Below, one piece after another: positions 44,298 to 52,096 of a stretch of 52,096 nucleotides of DNA. Origin of the DNA: Pseudomonadota bacterium (lineage in GTDB: Bacteria > Pseudomonadota > Gammaproteobacteria > JAKAQQ01). The translations under genes and the position numbers were made by a program. Position 1 is the stretch's first letter; the number at the start of each line of letters is the position of its first letter. The DNA is taken from positions 1-52,096 of the forward strand of contig JAKCBQ010000009.1 of NCBI GenBank assembly GCA_021839245.1, in the 5' to 3' direction. Under the pieces are notes generated by a model. The model was not told the origin of the DNA. It saw only the letters and a program-made list of their open reading frames with translations, and made no database searches.

Positions 44298-45226
44298 CGG
44301 GCGCGGTTGTCTTCGCCTACCACGATGTCGGTGTGCGGGGACTTTCGGTCCTGCTCGATCAGGGAGTGGATATCCGTCTGGTGGTGACGCACGAGGACGA
44401 TCCCGCGGAAACTCTCTGGTTTGCGAGTGTCGCGGAACTGGCCCGTGTGCACCGATGGCCTTGCGTCACGCCGTCGCGGCGCGATTTGCCCTCGCTGGCC
44501 GAACGTATCCGAAGCTTGGCGCCCGATCTGATCTTTTCGTTCTATTACCGCTATCTTTTGCCTCCCGACATCTTGACGATCCCGCACTACGGGGCGTACA
44601 ACATGCACGGTTCGCTGCTTCCCCATTACAGGGGACGGGCGCCGGTGAACTGGGCCATTCTCAACGGAGCACAGGAGACGGGAGCGAGCCTCCACGTGAT
44701 GACCGCGGAGCCCGATGCCGGTGACCTGGTGGACCAGGCGGCGGTCCCCATTCTCGTGAACGATACGGCTGTTGACGTCATGCGCAAAGTCACCTGCGCT
44801 GCCGAGATCGTTCTTGCTCGAAGCCTTCCCGCCCTACGCAAGGGGTGTGCTCCGCGTCACCCCCTCGATCTTACGCGCGGAAGTTATTTCGGCCGAAGGC
44901 GCCCGGAAGACGGACGCATCGACTGGCGTTGGCCCGCCCGGAAGGTCCATGATCTCGTGCGCGCGGTGGCACCGCCGTACCCGGGGGCCTTTACCGATCT
45001 GCCCACCGGACGGCTGTTTGTCCATTGCACGCGTCTCGACGCTGTTCCCGCGCGTCATTCCGCTCCTGCGCTTTATGAGGAAGAGGATCACCTCTACGCC
45101 GACTGCGCCGATGGGGTTCGTCTCGAAGTGTTAGAATGCGTGCTCGCAGGAGAGCGTTACGATGCACGTTGCCACCGTCAACGGTGGCCGCGGAGGGGGC
45201 TGCCTTTGGAGGATTCGCACGCGTGA
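44294..45226 (+). CDS. arnA: UDP-Ara4N formyltransferase (ArnA N-terminal domain as separate protein)
   Basis: 310 residues, matching the first half of E. coli ArnA. It uses 10-formyltetrahydrofolate to N-formylate UDP-Ara4N. Visible are AVVFAYHDVGVRGL, IFSFYYRYLLPPDIL, the catalytic Asn-His motif YNMHGSLLPHYRGRAPVNW and the Asp in EPDAGDLVDQ. In E. coli this domain is fused to the decarboxylase; here it ends at 45226 and the decarboxylase starts in a different frame through a GTGA overlap. I translated across the junction and found no single frame, so this is a genuine split or a frameshift at the linker. Confidence 0.9.
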   Translation: MTGAVVFAYHDVGVRGLSVLLDQGVDIRLVVTHEDDPAETLWFASVAELARVHRWPCVTPSRRDLPSLAERIRSLAPDLIFSFYYRYLLPPDILTIPHYGAYNMHGSLLPHYRGRAPVNWAILNGAQETGASLHVMTAEPDAGDLVDQAAVPILVNDTAVDVMRKVTCAAEIVLARSLPALRKGCAPRHPLDLTRGSYFGRRRPEDGRIDWRWPARKVHDLVRAVAPPYPGAFTDLPTGRLFVHCTRLDAVPARHSAPALYEEEDHLYADCADGVRLEVLECVLAGERYDARCHRQRWPRRGLPLEDSHA

Positions 45227-46278
45227 AAAAAATCCTGATCCTCGGCGTCAACGGCTTTATCGGACACCACCTTTCGTCCCGCATCCTCACCACGACGCCG
45301 TGGGAGGTCTACGGCATGGATATGGAGAGTGACCGCGTCTCCTCTCTCCTCGGGCACGAACGCTTTCATTTCTTCGAGGGCGACATCACGATCAATCGTG
45401 AGTGGGTGGAATACCACATCAAGAAGTGCGACACCGTGATTCCCCTAGTGGCGATCGCCACACCTGCCACGTACGTCCGTGATCCGCTTCGTGTTTTTGA
45501 GCTGGATTTCGAAGCCAATCTTCCGATTGTGCGTCAGTGCGTGCGTTACAAGAAGCGCATGGTCTTCCCGTCGACGTCCGAGGTCTACGGCATGTGCCCC
45601 GACCCCGCATTCGACCCCTACCGCTCACCTTTCGTCCTCGGCCCCATCCCCAAGCAGCGCTGGATCTACAGCGCCTCCAAACAGCTTCTCGACCGGATTA
45701 TCTGGGCCTACGGCGTTCGCGACGAATTCGACTTCACGCTCCTCCGACCTTTCAATTGGATCGGGCCCGGTCTCGACAACATTCACACGGCCAAAGAGGG
45801 AAGCTCGCGGGTGGTCACCCAATTCCTAGGCAATATCGTTCGCGGAGAACCGATTCGCCTTGTCGATGGTGGTCACCAGAAGCGTTGCTACACGTACATC
45901 GACGACGGAATCGATGCCTTGATGCGTATCCTTGACAACAAGGACGGCACGGCCACACGACGCATCTACAACATCGGCAATCCCGGCAACGAATATTCCG
46001 TCCGGGAACTGGCGGCTCTCATGCTTGAGGTGGCGCAAGAGTTTCCTCGCCTGCAAGAGCATTTGTCTCGTGTGCGTGTTGTCGAGACCCGCTCGGCGGA
46101 CTATTACGGTGAGGGTTATCAGGACATCGAGCGCCGTGTTCCATCCATCGAGAACGCCGAAAAAGAGCTTGGCTGGCACCCTTCCACCGATCTCCGTACG
46201 GCCCTCCGCAAAATCTTTGCCGCTTACGAAGGGGACGCCACGGCGGCACAGGCTCTCGTCGGCGAGAATACTCTCTAG
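45223..46278 (+). CDS. UDP-glucuronate decarboxylase (ArnA C-terminal domain as separate protein)
   Basis: 351 residues from GTG 45223, with GGAGG 10 nt upstream. NAD-dependent oxidative decarboxylase giving UDP-4-keto-pentose from UDP-glucuronate. Extended SDR with ILILGVNGFIGHHL (Rossmann), FPSTSEVYGMC holding the Ser/Glu pair known in ArnA, WIYSASKQLLDR with catalytic Tyr/Lys, RPFNWIGPGLDN, DGGHQKRCYTYIDDGIDAL and YYGEGYQDIERRVPSI. Matches the second half of E. coli ArnA nearly end to end. The frame is open upstream of the GTG but that lies in the formyltransferase gene. arnD follows after 7 bp. Confidence 0.92.
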   Translation: MKKILILGVNGFIGHHLSSRILTTTPWEVYGMDMESDRVSSLLGHERFHFFEGDITINREWVEYHIKKCDTVIPLVAIATPATYVRDPLRVFELDFEANLPIVRQCVRYKKRMVFPSTSEVYGMCPDPAFDPYRSPFVLGPIPKQRWIYSASKQLLDRIIWAYGVRDEFDFTLLRPFNWIGPGLDNIHTAKEGSSRVVTQFLGNIVRGEPIRLVDGGHQKRCYTYIDDGIDALMRILDNKDGTATRRIYNIGNPGNEYSVRELAALMLEVAQEFPRLQEHLSRVRVVETRSADYYGEGYQDIERRVPSIENAEKELGWHPSTDLRTALRKIFAAYEGDATAAQALVGENTL

Positions 46279-46285
46279 GTCAGCC

Positions 46286-47179
46286 ATGCGCGTGGCCCTC
46301 AAGGTGGACGTCGACACGTACCGCGGGACGCGTGAAGGGCTTCCGCGTCTCCGGCGGCTCTTTGCGCGCTTGGGCATTCGGGCCAGTTTCTTTTTTACAC
46401 TGGGACCCGACCACACCGGTCGCCGCCTCGTCCGGGCGTTCCGACCGGAATTTCTGCGCAAAGTCCGCCGAACCTCCGTCGTGGCCAACTACGGGGTGCG
46501 GACCCTGCTCTACGGGATTTTGCTTCCCGGTCCGGTGATCGGGCGCGCTTGCCGCGATGAGCTCCGCACACTTGAAGAAGAAGGACACGAGGTGGGACTA
46601 CACGTCTACGATCACAGCCTCTGGCAGGATCACGTTCGCTACCGCGACGCGGATTGGACCCGTCGGCAGATCGAAAAGGGCTTGATCGCCTTCCGCGACA
46701 TTTGGGCCCGTAACCCTGCGGGTCACGCGGCGGCCGGCTGGCAGATCAACGAGGCCACACTCGAACTGGAAGAGGCTTTGGGGTTCCGCTACGCCAGCGA
46801 TTGTCGCGGCAGGGGTGGCCCCTTCCACCCGTCTTGGAACGGCCGGGTCTTTCGTTGTCCCCAGCTCCCCACCAGTCTCCCGACGCTCGACGAAGTCCTC
46901 GGACGCGACGGCGTGAACGGCGATAACTTCCCCCAATATTTTGAACGGCTCCTGCTGGATGCCCCCGAAGATCACGTCCACACTCTTCACGCCGAACTCG
47001 AAGGGGGACGTTATCTCGAGGGTTTCGAGCGGTTGCTTCATCTCTGGCGGGCGGCCGGTGCCGAATTCGAGACACTCGAAGAGCGCCTTGCACGCCAGCC
47101 CTCGGGAAATCTCTCCGTTCGCCCTCTGGTCTGGGCGACAATTCCCGGTCGCGCGGGGCAACTCGCCAGCGTCGCCTAA
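46286..47179 (+). CDS. arnD: 4-deoxy-4-formamido-L-arabinose-phosphoundecaprenol deformylase
   Basis: 297 residues. NodB-type polysaccharide deacetylase that removes the formyl group after the sugar is on undecaprenyl phosphate, so that ArnT can use it. Metal-site motifs are ALKVDVDTYRG (Asp) and HEVGLHVYDHSLWQDH (His pair); NPAGHAAAGWQINEATL and HTLHAELEGG are typical of ArnD. The ATG at 46286 begins right at the first strand. It ends the arn operon; no ugd (UDP-glucose dehydrogenase) gene follows. Confidence 0.93.
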   Translation: MRVALKVDVDTYRGTREGLPRLRRLFARLGIRASFFFTLGPDHTGRRLVRAFRPEFLRKVRRTSVVANYGVRTLLYGILLPGPVIGRACRDELRTLEEEGHEVGLHVYDHSLWQDHVRYRDADWTRRQIEKGLIAFRDIWARNPAGHAAAGWQINEATLELEEALGFRYASDCRGRGGPFHPSWNGRVFRCPQLPTSLPTLDEVLGRDGVNGDNFPQYFERLLLDAPEDHVHTLHAELEGGRYLEGFERLLHLWRAAGAEFETLEERLARQPSGNLSVRPLVWATIPGRAGQLASVA

Positions 47180-47220
47180 AATTCCGACCCCTTCGTCCAC
47201 CCACCTTAGAGAATCGCCCC

Positions 47221-48492
47221 ATGCCTGCCTCTCGAACCACCGCCCCAACTTACATCTATCCCGCCCAAGGGCAAAAGATCCATTACGAGCAAGGCCGTCT
47301 GATCGTCCCCGACGAGCCCTTGATCGGCTACGTCGAGGGTGACGGCATCGGTGTCGATATCACGCCCGTGTGCCTCAAAATCTGCGATCGTGCGGTTGAG
47401 CAGACCTACGGGGGGCAGCGGCGTATTCGCTGGGTCGAGCTTTTGATGGGCGAAAAAGCCGCTTCCCGGTTCGGCGGGGACTACTTCCCCGCCGCCACGT
47501 TGGACGCCATGCGCGATCTTCTGGTGTCGATCAAAGGACCCCTGACCACCCCCGTCGGCGGGGGGTTCCGTTCCCTCAACGTCGCTTTGAGGCAGGAGTT
47601 GGACCTGTTTGCCTGCGTACGGCCCGTCCGCTACTACCCCGGTGTTCCGTCGCCGCTGCGCGAACCCGAAAAGATTGATGTCGTCATTTTTCGTGAAAAC
47701 ACCGAGGACGTCTATACCGGCATCGAATACCCGCCGGGCACACCCGAAAACGAAAAACTGACGCGTCTTCTCCGTGACGAGTTTCACGCCCGCTTTTTCG
47801 ACGCCAGCGCGCTCGGGGTCAAACCCATGTCCGCCTTCGGCAGCAAGCGGCTGATCCGCAAAGCGATTCGTTATGCGCTTGACCACGGCCGCCGCAGCGT
47901 GACGCTCGTGCACAAGGGCAACATCATGAAATACACCGAAGGGGCGTTCCGTCAGTGGGGCTACGATCTCGCGCGTGAGGAATTTCCAGACTCTGTGGTG
48001 ACCGAAGACGACGTCCAGAATCGCCACGGTGGACGGATTCCCGAAGGCAAAATCGTTCTCAAGGATCGCATCGCCGACATCATGTTCCAGATGATGCTGC
48101 TTCGTCCCGACGAATTCGATGTCATTGCGACGCCGAACCTCAACGGCGATTATCTCTCCGACGCCGTGGCGGCCGAGGTCGGGGGGGTCGGCATCGCTCC
48201 GGGAGCCAACATCAGCGATCGTGTGGCCATTTTCGAAGCGACGCACGGAACCGCGCCCAAGCACGCGGGCAAAAACGTTGTCAACCCCGGATCCCTTCTT
48301 TTCTCGATGGTCATGCTGCTCGAGCACATCGGTTGGACCGAGGCGGCCGAAGTGATCCGCCGGGCGTACGTGCGCACCATCGCCGAGGGGATCGTCACGT
48401 ACGATTTCGCGCGTCTCAAGCCCGGCTCGAAGGAAGTCTCGACCAGCGCCTTTGGGGACGCCCTCTGCGATCGCCTCGAGCGTAAGAGCTAA
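47221..48492 (+). CDS. icd: Isocitrate dehydrogenase (NADP-type)
   Basis: 423 residues. Converts isocitrate to 2-oxoglutarate in the TCA cycle. Closely follows the E. coli enzyme: IGYVEGDGIGVDITPVC, substrate loop PVGGGFRSLNVALRQELDL (with the Ser that AceK phosphorylates in E. coli), VIFRENTEDVYTGIEY, VTLVHKGNIMKYTEGAFR, TPNLNGDYLSDA. In the cofactor site, EATHGTAPKHAGK keeps Lys and VTYDFARL keeps Tyr and Arg seen in NADP enzymes, but the Tyr after Lys is His. Probably NADP-dependent. 41 bp after arnD; TTAGAG precedes the ATG weakly. Confidence 0.95.
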   Translation: MPASRTTAPTYIYPAQGQKIHYEQGRLIVPDEPLIGYVEGDGIGVDITPVCLKICDRAVEQTYGGQRRIRWVELLMGEKAASRFGGDYFPAATLDAMRDLLVSIKGPLTTPVGGGFRSLNVALRQELDLFACVRPVRYYPGVPSPLREPEKIDVVIFRENTEDVYTGIEYPPGTPENEKLTRLLRDEFHARFFDASALGVKPMSAFGSKRLIRKAIRYALDHGRRSVTLVHKGNIMKYTEGAFRQWGYDLAREEFPDSVVTEDDVQNRHGGRIPEGKIVLKDRIADIMFQMMLLRPDEFDVIATPNLNGDYLSDAVAAEVGGVGIAPGANISDRVAIFEATHGTAPKHAGKNVVNPGSLLFSMVMLLEHIGWTEAAEVIRRAYVRTIAEGIVTYDFARLKPGSKEVSTSAFGDALCDRLERKS

Positions 48493-48496
48493 TTCC

Positions 48497-51400
48497 GTGT
48501 CCTCTCCTCGGGAGAATGGTACGGCCGGCGAAGTCCACGCACAGGCCATGCTCTTTCGCACGCCTCCGCCCCTGGAACGTGAGGAACTCCATCGACTCAC
48601 GCTGGCGAACGAGGACGACCTCGTGGGCGCGCTTCTTACTGAGCCACCGCTCGATGAACGCGCACGTGAACAGGCCAGTCTCCGTGCCCAACGCTACGTG
48701 CTCGAGGTTCGCCGTCGGCATGGCACCGGTCGCGGCTTCGAAGCGTTGCTGCACGAGTACGACCTTTCCTCTGATGAGGGCGTCGTCCTCATGTGCCTCG
48801 CCGAGGCGCTCCTGCGGATTCCGGACGGGGCGACGCAGGATCTCTTGATTCGCGACAAGTTGGGTCAGGCCCGGTTCGCGGACCACGTGGGTCGCGGAGG
48901 CTCTCTTTGGGTCAACGCCAGCGCGTGGGGCCTGGCTTTGACAGGGAAGATCGTGGCGGGTGGTGGGGGCTGGGGCGAGCAAGGGGAGGGCGTTCTCAAG
49001 CGCTGGATTGCTCGTGCGGGCGAGCCGGTGGTTCGTTCGGCGCTCGTCCGTGCGATGAAGATGATGGGCGAGCATTTCGTCATGGCCCCCTCCATGGTCG
49101 AAGCGAAGCGACGGCTGCGCCGAGGTTGGTTGTACTCGTTCGACATGCTCGGTGAAGCCGCCCTCACTCGTGAGGACGCGGAACGATACTTCGTGTCGTA
49201 CCGCGAGGCCATTCGCGCCGCGGCCGGGTTTGCCGGAGAGGGGGACGACCCCTTGAGCCGTCACGGTGTCTCGGTCAAGCTCTCGGCGCTCTATCCACGT
49301 TACGAATTTGCCCGGCGTGAGGATGTTCTACGCGAACTCGGCCCTGTTCTTGCCGAACTCCTCGCAGAGGCGCGCCGCGGGGGAGTCCCCTTGACCGTGG
49401 ACGCGGAGGAAGCCGCCCGTCTCGAGATCTCTCTTGAACTCATTCTCGGGCTTCACGCCTCCGAGGGAGAAGACGACGGGATCCTGGGTCTTGCCGTCCA
49501 GGCGTACAGCAAACGCACCCTCGCTCTCGTTCGCCTGCTTGCGGGTGTGGCCCGTGATCGTCGTCGGCGGCTGAGTGTGCGTCTCGTCAAAGGGGCTTAC
49601 TGGGACAGCGAAGTCAAGGCGGCTCAGTACGAGGGCTTGAGCGATTACCCCGTCTTTACCCGCAAAGCCGCGACCGACGTTTCCTATCTTCACTGTGCAC
49701 ACGCCCTCCTCGAAGCCTCCCCGTGGCTCTACCCCCAGTTTGCTACGCACAACGCGCACAGCGTGGCGTCGGTACTTGAAATGGCCCGAAACCGTCGCGT
49801 CCACTTCGAGTTTCAGAAGCTCTACGGCATGGGTGATGCACTCTACGAGGTGGCTCGCGAAGACGACGATATGCGCGAGGTTCCCGTTCGCGTTTACGCT
49901 CCGGTTGGCGCGTACCACGACCTTTTGCCTTATCTCGTTCGTCGTCTTCTGGAGAACGGCGCCAACAGCTCCTTCGTCAATGGTCTCCAGGATCCCGAGA
50001 CGCCGGTCGAGCAGTTGGCCCGCGATCCGTTCGAGGCTCTTTCGGCGTCCCGTGTGAAGCGTCATCCGCGGATTCCTCCGCCGCCTCGGCTTTACGGAGA
50101 TTCGCGTCGAAATTCCCGGGGGATCAACCGGCACGATACGGCCACTCTTCTTGATCTGGCCCGCCGATTGGAAGTCGCTCTCGAGACTCCCCACGAAGCC
50201 TATCCCGTGGTTGCCGGCGAACGCCGTCTCGGCCGTGCGCGACCGTGCCGCTCCCCGGCGGACGTGCGCGCCCCTCTCGGCACTGTGCACGAGGTGAGTG
50301 GGCGTGAAACGGTCGAGGAGGCGGTGGGTGTCGCCCGCGACGCTCAACCCGCCTGGAACGCCCGCGGCGGGGAAGAGCGTGCGCGCCTTCTCGAAGCCGC
50401 CGCCGATCGTTTCGAGGAGGCCTACCCGGAACTCTTGGCTCTGGTGATGCGGGAAGCCGGCAAAACCTTGCGCGACGGTATCGCCGAAGTCCGTGAGGCG
50501 ATTGATTATCTCCGCTACTACGCCGCTTGCGCGCGCCGCGATTTCTCGTCCCCCCTTGTGCTACCGGGACCCACCGGAGAACGCAACGAGCTCTGGTGGG
50601 AGGGGCGCGGCGTTTTTGCTTGCATCAGCCCGTGGAATTTTCCGCTCGCCATCTTCACCGGCCAAGTGGCCGCAGCCCTCGCTGCGGGCAACAGTGTCGT
50701 GGCCAAACCCGCCGAGCAGACACCGCTCGTGGCGGCGCGTGCCGTGGCACTGCTTCACGCTTCAGGAATTCCGGCGGAGGTCCTGGCGTTTCTCCCCGGT
50801 GGTGGGCCCGCGGTCGGCGGACCGTTGTGCGCAGACCCGCGCCTTGCCGGCGTGGCCTTTACGGGCTCCACGGCCACCGCCCGCCTCATCGCCCGGGCTC
50901 TCGCCGCTCGGGAGGGACCTCTGGCCACGTTGATCGCGGAAACCGGGGGGCTCAACGCTATGATCGTCGACAGCTCGGCCTTGCCCGAACAGGTCGTCCT
51001 CGATGTCGTCGAATCCGCCTTTCAGTCCGCCGGCCAGCGTTGCTCGGCCCTTCGCCTGCTCTGTCTCCAGGAAGAGGTGGCCTCCCGGATCCTCGATATG
51101 CTCGTGGGCCACATGGGCCTCCTTCGCCTCGGAGATCCCCGCTGGCTTGATGTCGATGTGGGCCCGGTGATCGATGAGGAGGCCCGCGACCGCCTGAGCT
51201 CGTACGTCGAGGAGCGTCGTCGGGACGGCCGCGTTCTTCACGAACTCGCCTTGAACGACGAGTGCGCCCACGGGACGTTTGTTCCCCCCGTTTTGGTCAG
51301 AGTCGAGCGTGTGTCGGACATTCCGGGAGAAGTGTTCGGTCCGGTTCTTCACGTGCTCCGTTATCGTCGCGAGGATCTCCGTGATCTCATGGCCGATCTC

Positions 51401-51685
51401 CGCGCGACCGGTTACGGCCTCACTTTCGGCGTCCACTCGCGTGTCGATGCGCGGGCCCGAGCTCTCTGGAGGGAGAGTCTGGCGGGCAACACCTACGTGA
51501 ACCGCAACATGATCGGCGCGGTGGTAGGGGTCCAGCCCTTTGGCGGCCAAGGTTTGTCCGGAACCGGACCCAAGGCCGGAGGACCGCACTACCTCCACCG
51601 CTTTGCCGTGGAACGGACCCTGACCATCAACACCGCGGCGGCAGGTGGGAACGCGAGTCTTCTCAATCAAGAAGAAGACGCATGA
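48497..51685 (+). CDS. putA: Bifunctional proline dehydrogenase / P5C dehydrogenase PutA
   Basis: 1062 residues from GTG 48497 (4 bp after the icd stop); ATG 48548 is an alternative giving 1045. Oxidises proline to glutamate in two steps. PRODH part (about 60-500): [65 protein letters not shown] part (about 530-1040): [24 protein letters not shown], catalytic Glu in [10 protein letters not shown], catalytic Cys in [34 protein letters not shown]. The N-terminal ribbon-helix-helix domain of E. coli PutA is absent, so it should not repress its own gene. Possibly cotranscribed with icd. Confidence 0.94.
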   Translation: MSSPRENGTAGEVHAQAMLFRTPPPLEREELHRLTLANEDDLVGALLTEPPLDERAREQASLRAQRYVLEVRRRHGTGRGFEALLHEYDLSSDEGVVLMCLAEALLRIPDGATQDLLIRDKLGQARFADHVGRGGSLWVNASAWGLALTGKIVAGGGGWGEQGEGVLKRWIARAGEPVVRSALVRAMKMMGEHFVMAPSMVEAKRRLRRGWLYSFDMLGEAALTREDAERYFVSYREAIRAAAGFAGEGDDPLSRHGVSVKLSALYPRYEFARREDVLRELGPVLAELLAEARRGGVPLTVDAEEAARLEISLELILGLHASEGEDDGILGLAVQAYSKRTLALVRLLAGVARDRRRRLSVRLVKGAYWDSEVKAAQYEGLSDYPVFTRKAATDVSYLHCAHALLEASPWLYPQFATHNAHSVASVLEMARNRRVHFEFQKLYGMGDALYEVAREDDDMREVPVRVYAPVGAYHDLLPYLVRRLLENGANSSFVNGLQDPETPVEQLARDPFEALSASRVKRHPRIPPPPRLYGDSRRNSRGINRHDTATLLDLARRLEVALETPHEAYPVVAGERRLGRARPCRSPADVRAPLGTVHEVSGRETVEEAVGVARDAQPAWNARGGEERARLLEAAADRFEEAYPELLALVMREAGKTLRDGIAEVREAIDYLRYYAACARRDFSSPLVLPGPTGERNELWWEGRGVFACISPWNFPLAIFTGQVAAALAAGNSVVAKPAEQTPLVAARAVALLHASGIPAEVLAFLPGGGPAVGGPLCADPRLAGVAFTGSTATARLIARALAAREGPLATLIAETGGLNAMIVDSSALPEQVVLDVVESAFQSAGQRCSALRLLCLQEEVASRILDMLVGHMGLLRLGDPRWLDVDVGPVIDEEARDRLSSYVEERRRDGRVLHELALNDECAHGTFVPPVLVRVERVSDIPGEVFGPVLHVLRYRREDLRDLMADLRATGYGLTFGVHSRVDARARALWRESLAGNTYVNRNMIGAVVGVQPFGGQGLSGTGPKAGGPHYLHRFAVERTLTINTAAAGGNASLLNQEEDA

Positions 51686-51714
51686 AGCGACGGGATTCCT
51701 TCGTCATCCGGTGG

Positions 51715-51742
51715 TTGGCACCGTCCGGCCGGCTGCTACACT
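51715..51742 (+). promoter_or_regulatory. Candidate promoter for the serine dehydratase gene
   Basis: TTGGCA (51715-51720), 16-bp spacer, TACACT (51737-51742). The -10 ends only 7 bp before the ATG at 51750, so transcription would begin at or next to the start codon. Confidence 0.4.
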
Positions 51743-51749
51743 AGCGTCC

Positions 51750-52096
51750 ATGTACAGCGTCTTTGAGATCTTCAAGATCGGCATTGGGCCGTCGAGTTCC
51801 CACACGGTCGGCCCGATGCGTGCCGGTCGTGCTTTTGTCGGGGGCTTGAAAGAGACGGGTCTTCTGGCCCGTGTCACGCGACTTCGCGTCGAACTCTTCG
51901 GTTCGCTTGCACTGACGGGGCGGGGCCACGGCACCGACCGGGCCGTCCTCCTCGGGCTCATGGGCGAAGATCCGGAAACAGTGGATCCCGATTCGGTACT
52001 CACGCGTTTTGCCGCCGTCACCGAGACACGACGGCTCGCGCTCGCGTCGCAACACCCGATCGAGTTTGACCTCGGCAATGATCTTCTTTGGCATCG
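51750..52096 (+). CDS. sdaA: L-serine dehydratase, 5' part
   Basis: First 115 codons; the gene continues past the window. Iron-sulfur-type L-serine ammonia-lyase makes pyruvate and ammonia from serine. The N-terminus [26 protein letters not shown] is diagnostic, followed by [24 protein letters not shown]. The start is fixed by this conserved N-terminus. No Shine-Dalgarno is visible. Between putA and this gene is an ATGA-overlapping 20-codon frame (51682-51744). Together with putA this forms an amino-acid catabolism cluster feeding the TCA cycle. Confidence 0.93.
   Translation, partial: MYSVFEIFKIGIGPSSSHTVGPMRAGRAFVGGLKETGLLARVTRLRVELFGSLALTGRGHGTDRAVLLGLMGEDPETVDPDSVLTRFAAVTETRRLALASQHPIEFDLGNDLLWH

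Noticed and set aside
47221-48492. NAD-dependent isocitrate dehydrogenase
   Set aside because: The cofactor-site Lys, Tyr and Arg of the NADP enzymes are kept; only the Tyr after Lys is His, which is not enough for an NAD assignment.

Overview
The window looks like chromosomal DNA from a high-GC gammaproteobacterium or close relative (for example Acidithiobacillia, Acidiferrobacterales or Xanthomonadales type). Support comes from an E. coli-type glutamate-cysteine ligase, an lptD-surA-pdxA-rsmA cluster, amgK-murU, a minor-pilin/pilY1 operon, an arn lipid A operon and a PutA without a DNA-binding domain. I cannot place it to genus. No phage, intact insertion sequence, CRISPR array or rRNA was seen; one tRNA is present.

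Layout. (1) 1-8332, minus strand: type IV pilus minor-pilin operon fimT-pilV-pilW-pilX-pilY1-(small secreted protein)-pilE, followed by gshA, which runs off the left edge. (2) 8429-10831, minus: an orphan pstB, a 3-methyladenine DNA glycosylase and apaH. (3) 11024-12583, plus: a short NfeD and its SPFH/stomatin partner, whose 3' end overlaps the convergent rsmA. (4) 12528-17994, minus: lptD-surA-pdxA-rsmA, with tight overlaps. (5) 18134-24071: a lipoprotein-like gene, an ICMT-like membrane methyltransferase, a divergent CcsA/YpjD-like gene, amgK-murU (cell-wall recycling) and a large secreted subtilase-like protease. (6) 24528-30298, minus: an RND efflux tricistron (outer-membrane factor, fusion protein, pump) behind a strong AT-rich promoter. 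(7) 30797-38359, plus: a c-di-GMP signalling block, namely a multi-PAS GGDEF-EAL protein, a hybrid histidine kinase and a REC-EAL response regulator. (8) tRNA-Val(CAC). (9) 38851-47179, plus: HpnB-like glycosyltransferase, arnT, an arnE/F-like flippase subunit, arnB, arnC, arnA split into two genes, and arnD. The two ArnA domains are separate overlapping genes. (10) 47221-52096, plus: icd, putA and the start of an L-serine dehydratase gene.

How the genes fit together. Much of the window concerns the cell envelope: LPS transport (LptD with its chaperone SurA), lipid A aminoarabinose modification (Arn), muramic acid recycling (AmgK-MurU), pili, an efflux pump and a secreted protease. The c-di-GMP block has two intact phosphodiesterase domains and one probably impaired cyclase domain, so it looks like a net c-di-GMP-degrading module coupled to phosphorelay.

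Less ordinary points: the protease lacks the usual subtilase histidine motif and carries glutamates there; a lipoprotein 3.5 kb away shares a gapless 44-residue segment with its propeptide region; SurA carries a lipobox; the segment 24255-24420 is dense in inverted repeats with no convincing gene; and an unrecognised small secreted protein sits inside the pilus operon. All calls come from reading the sequence; no database search was run.
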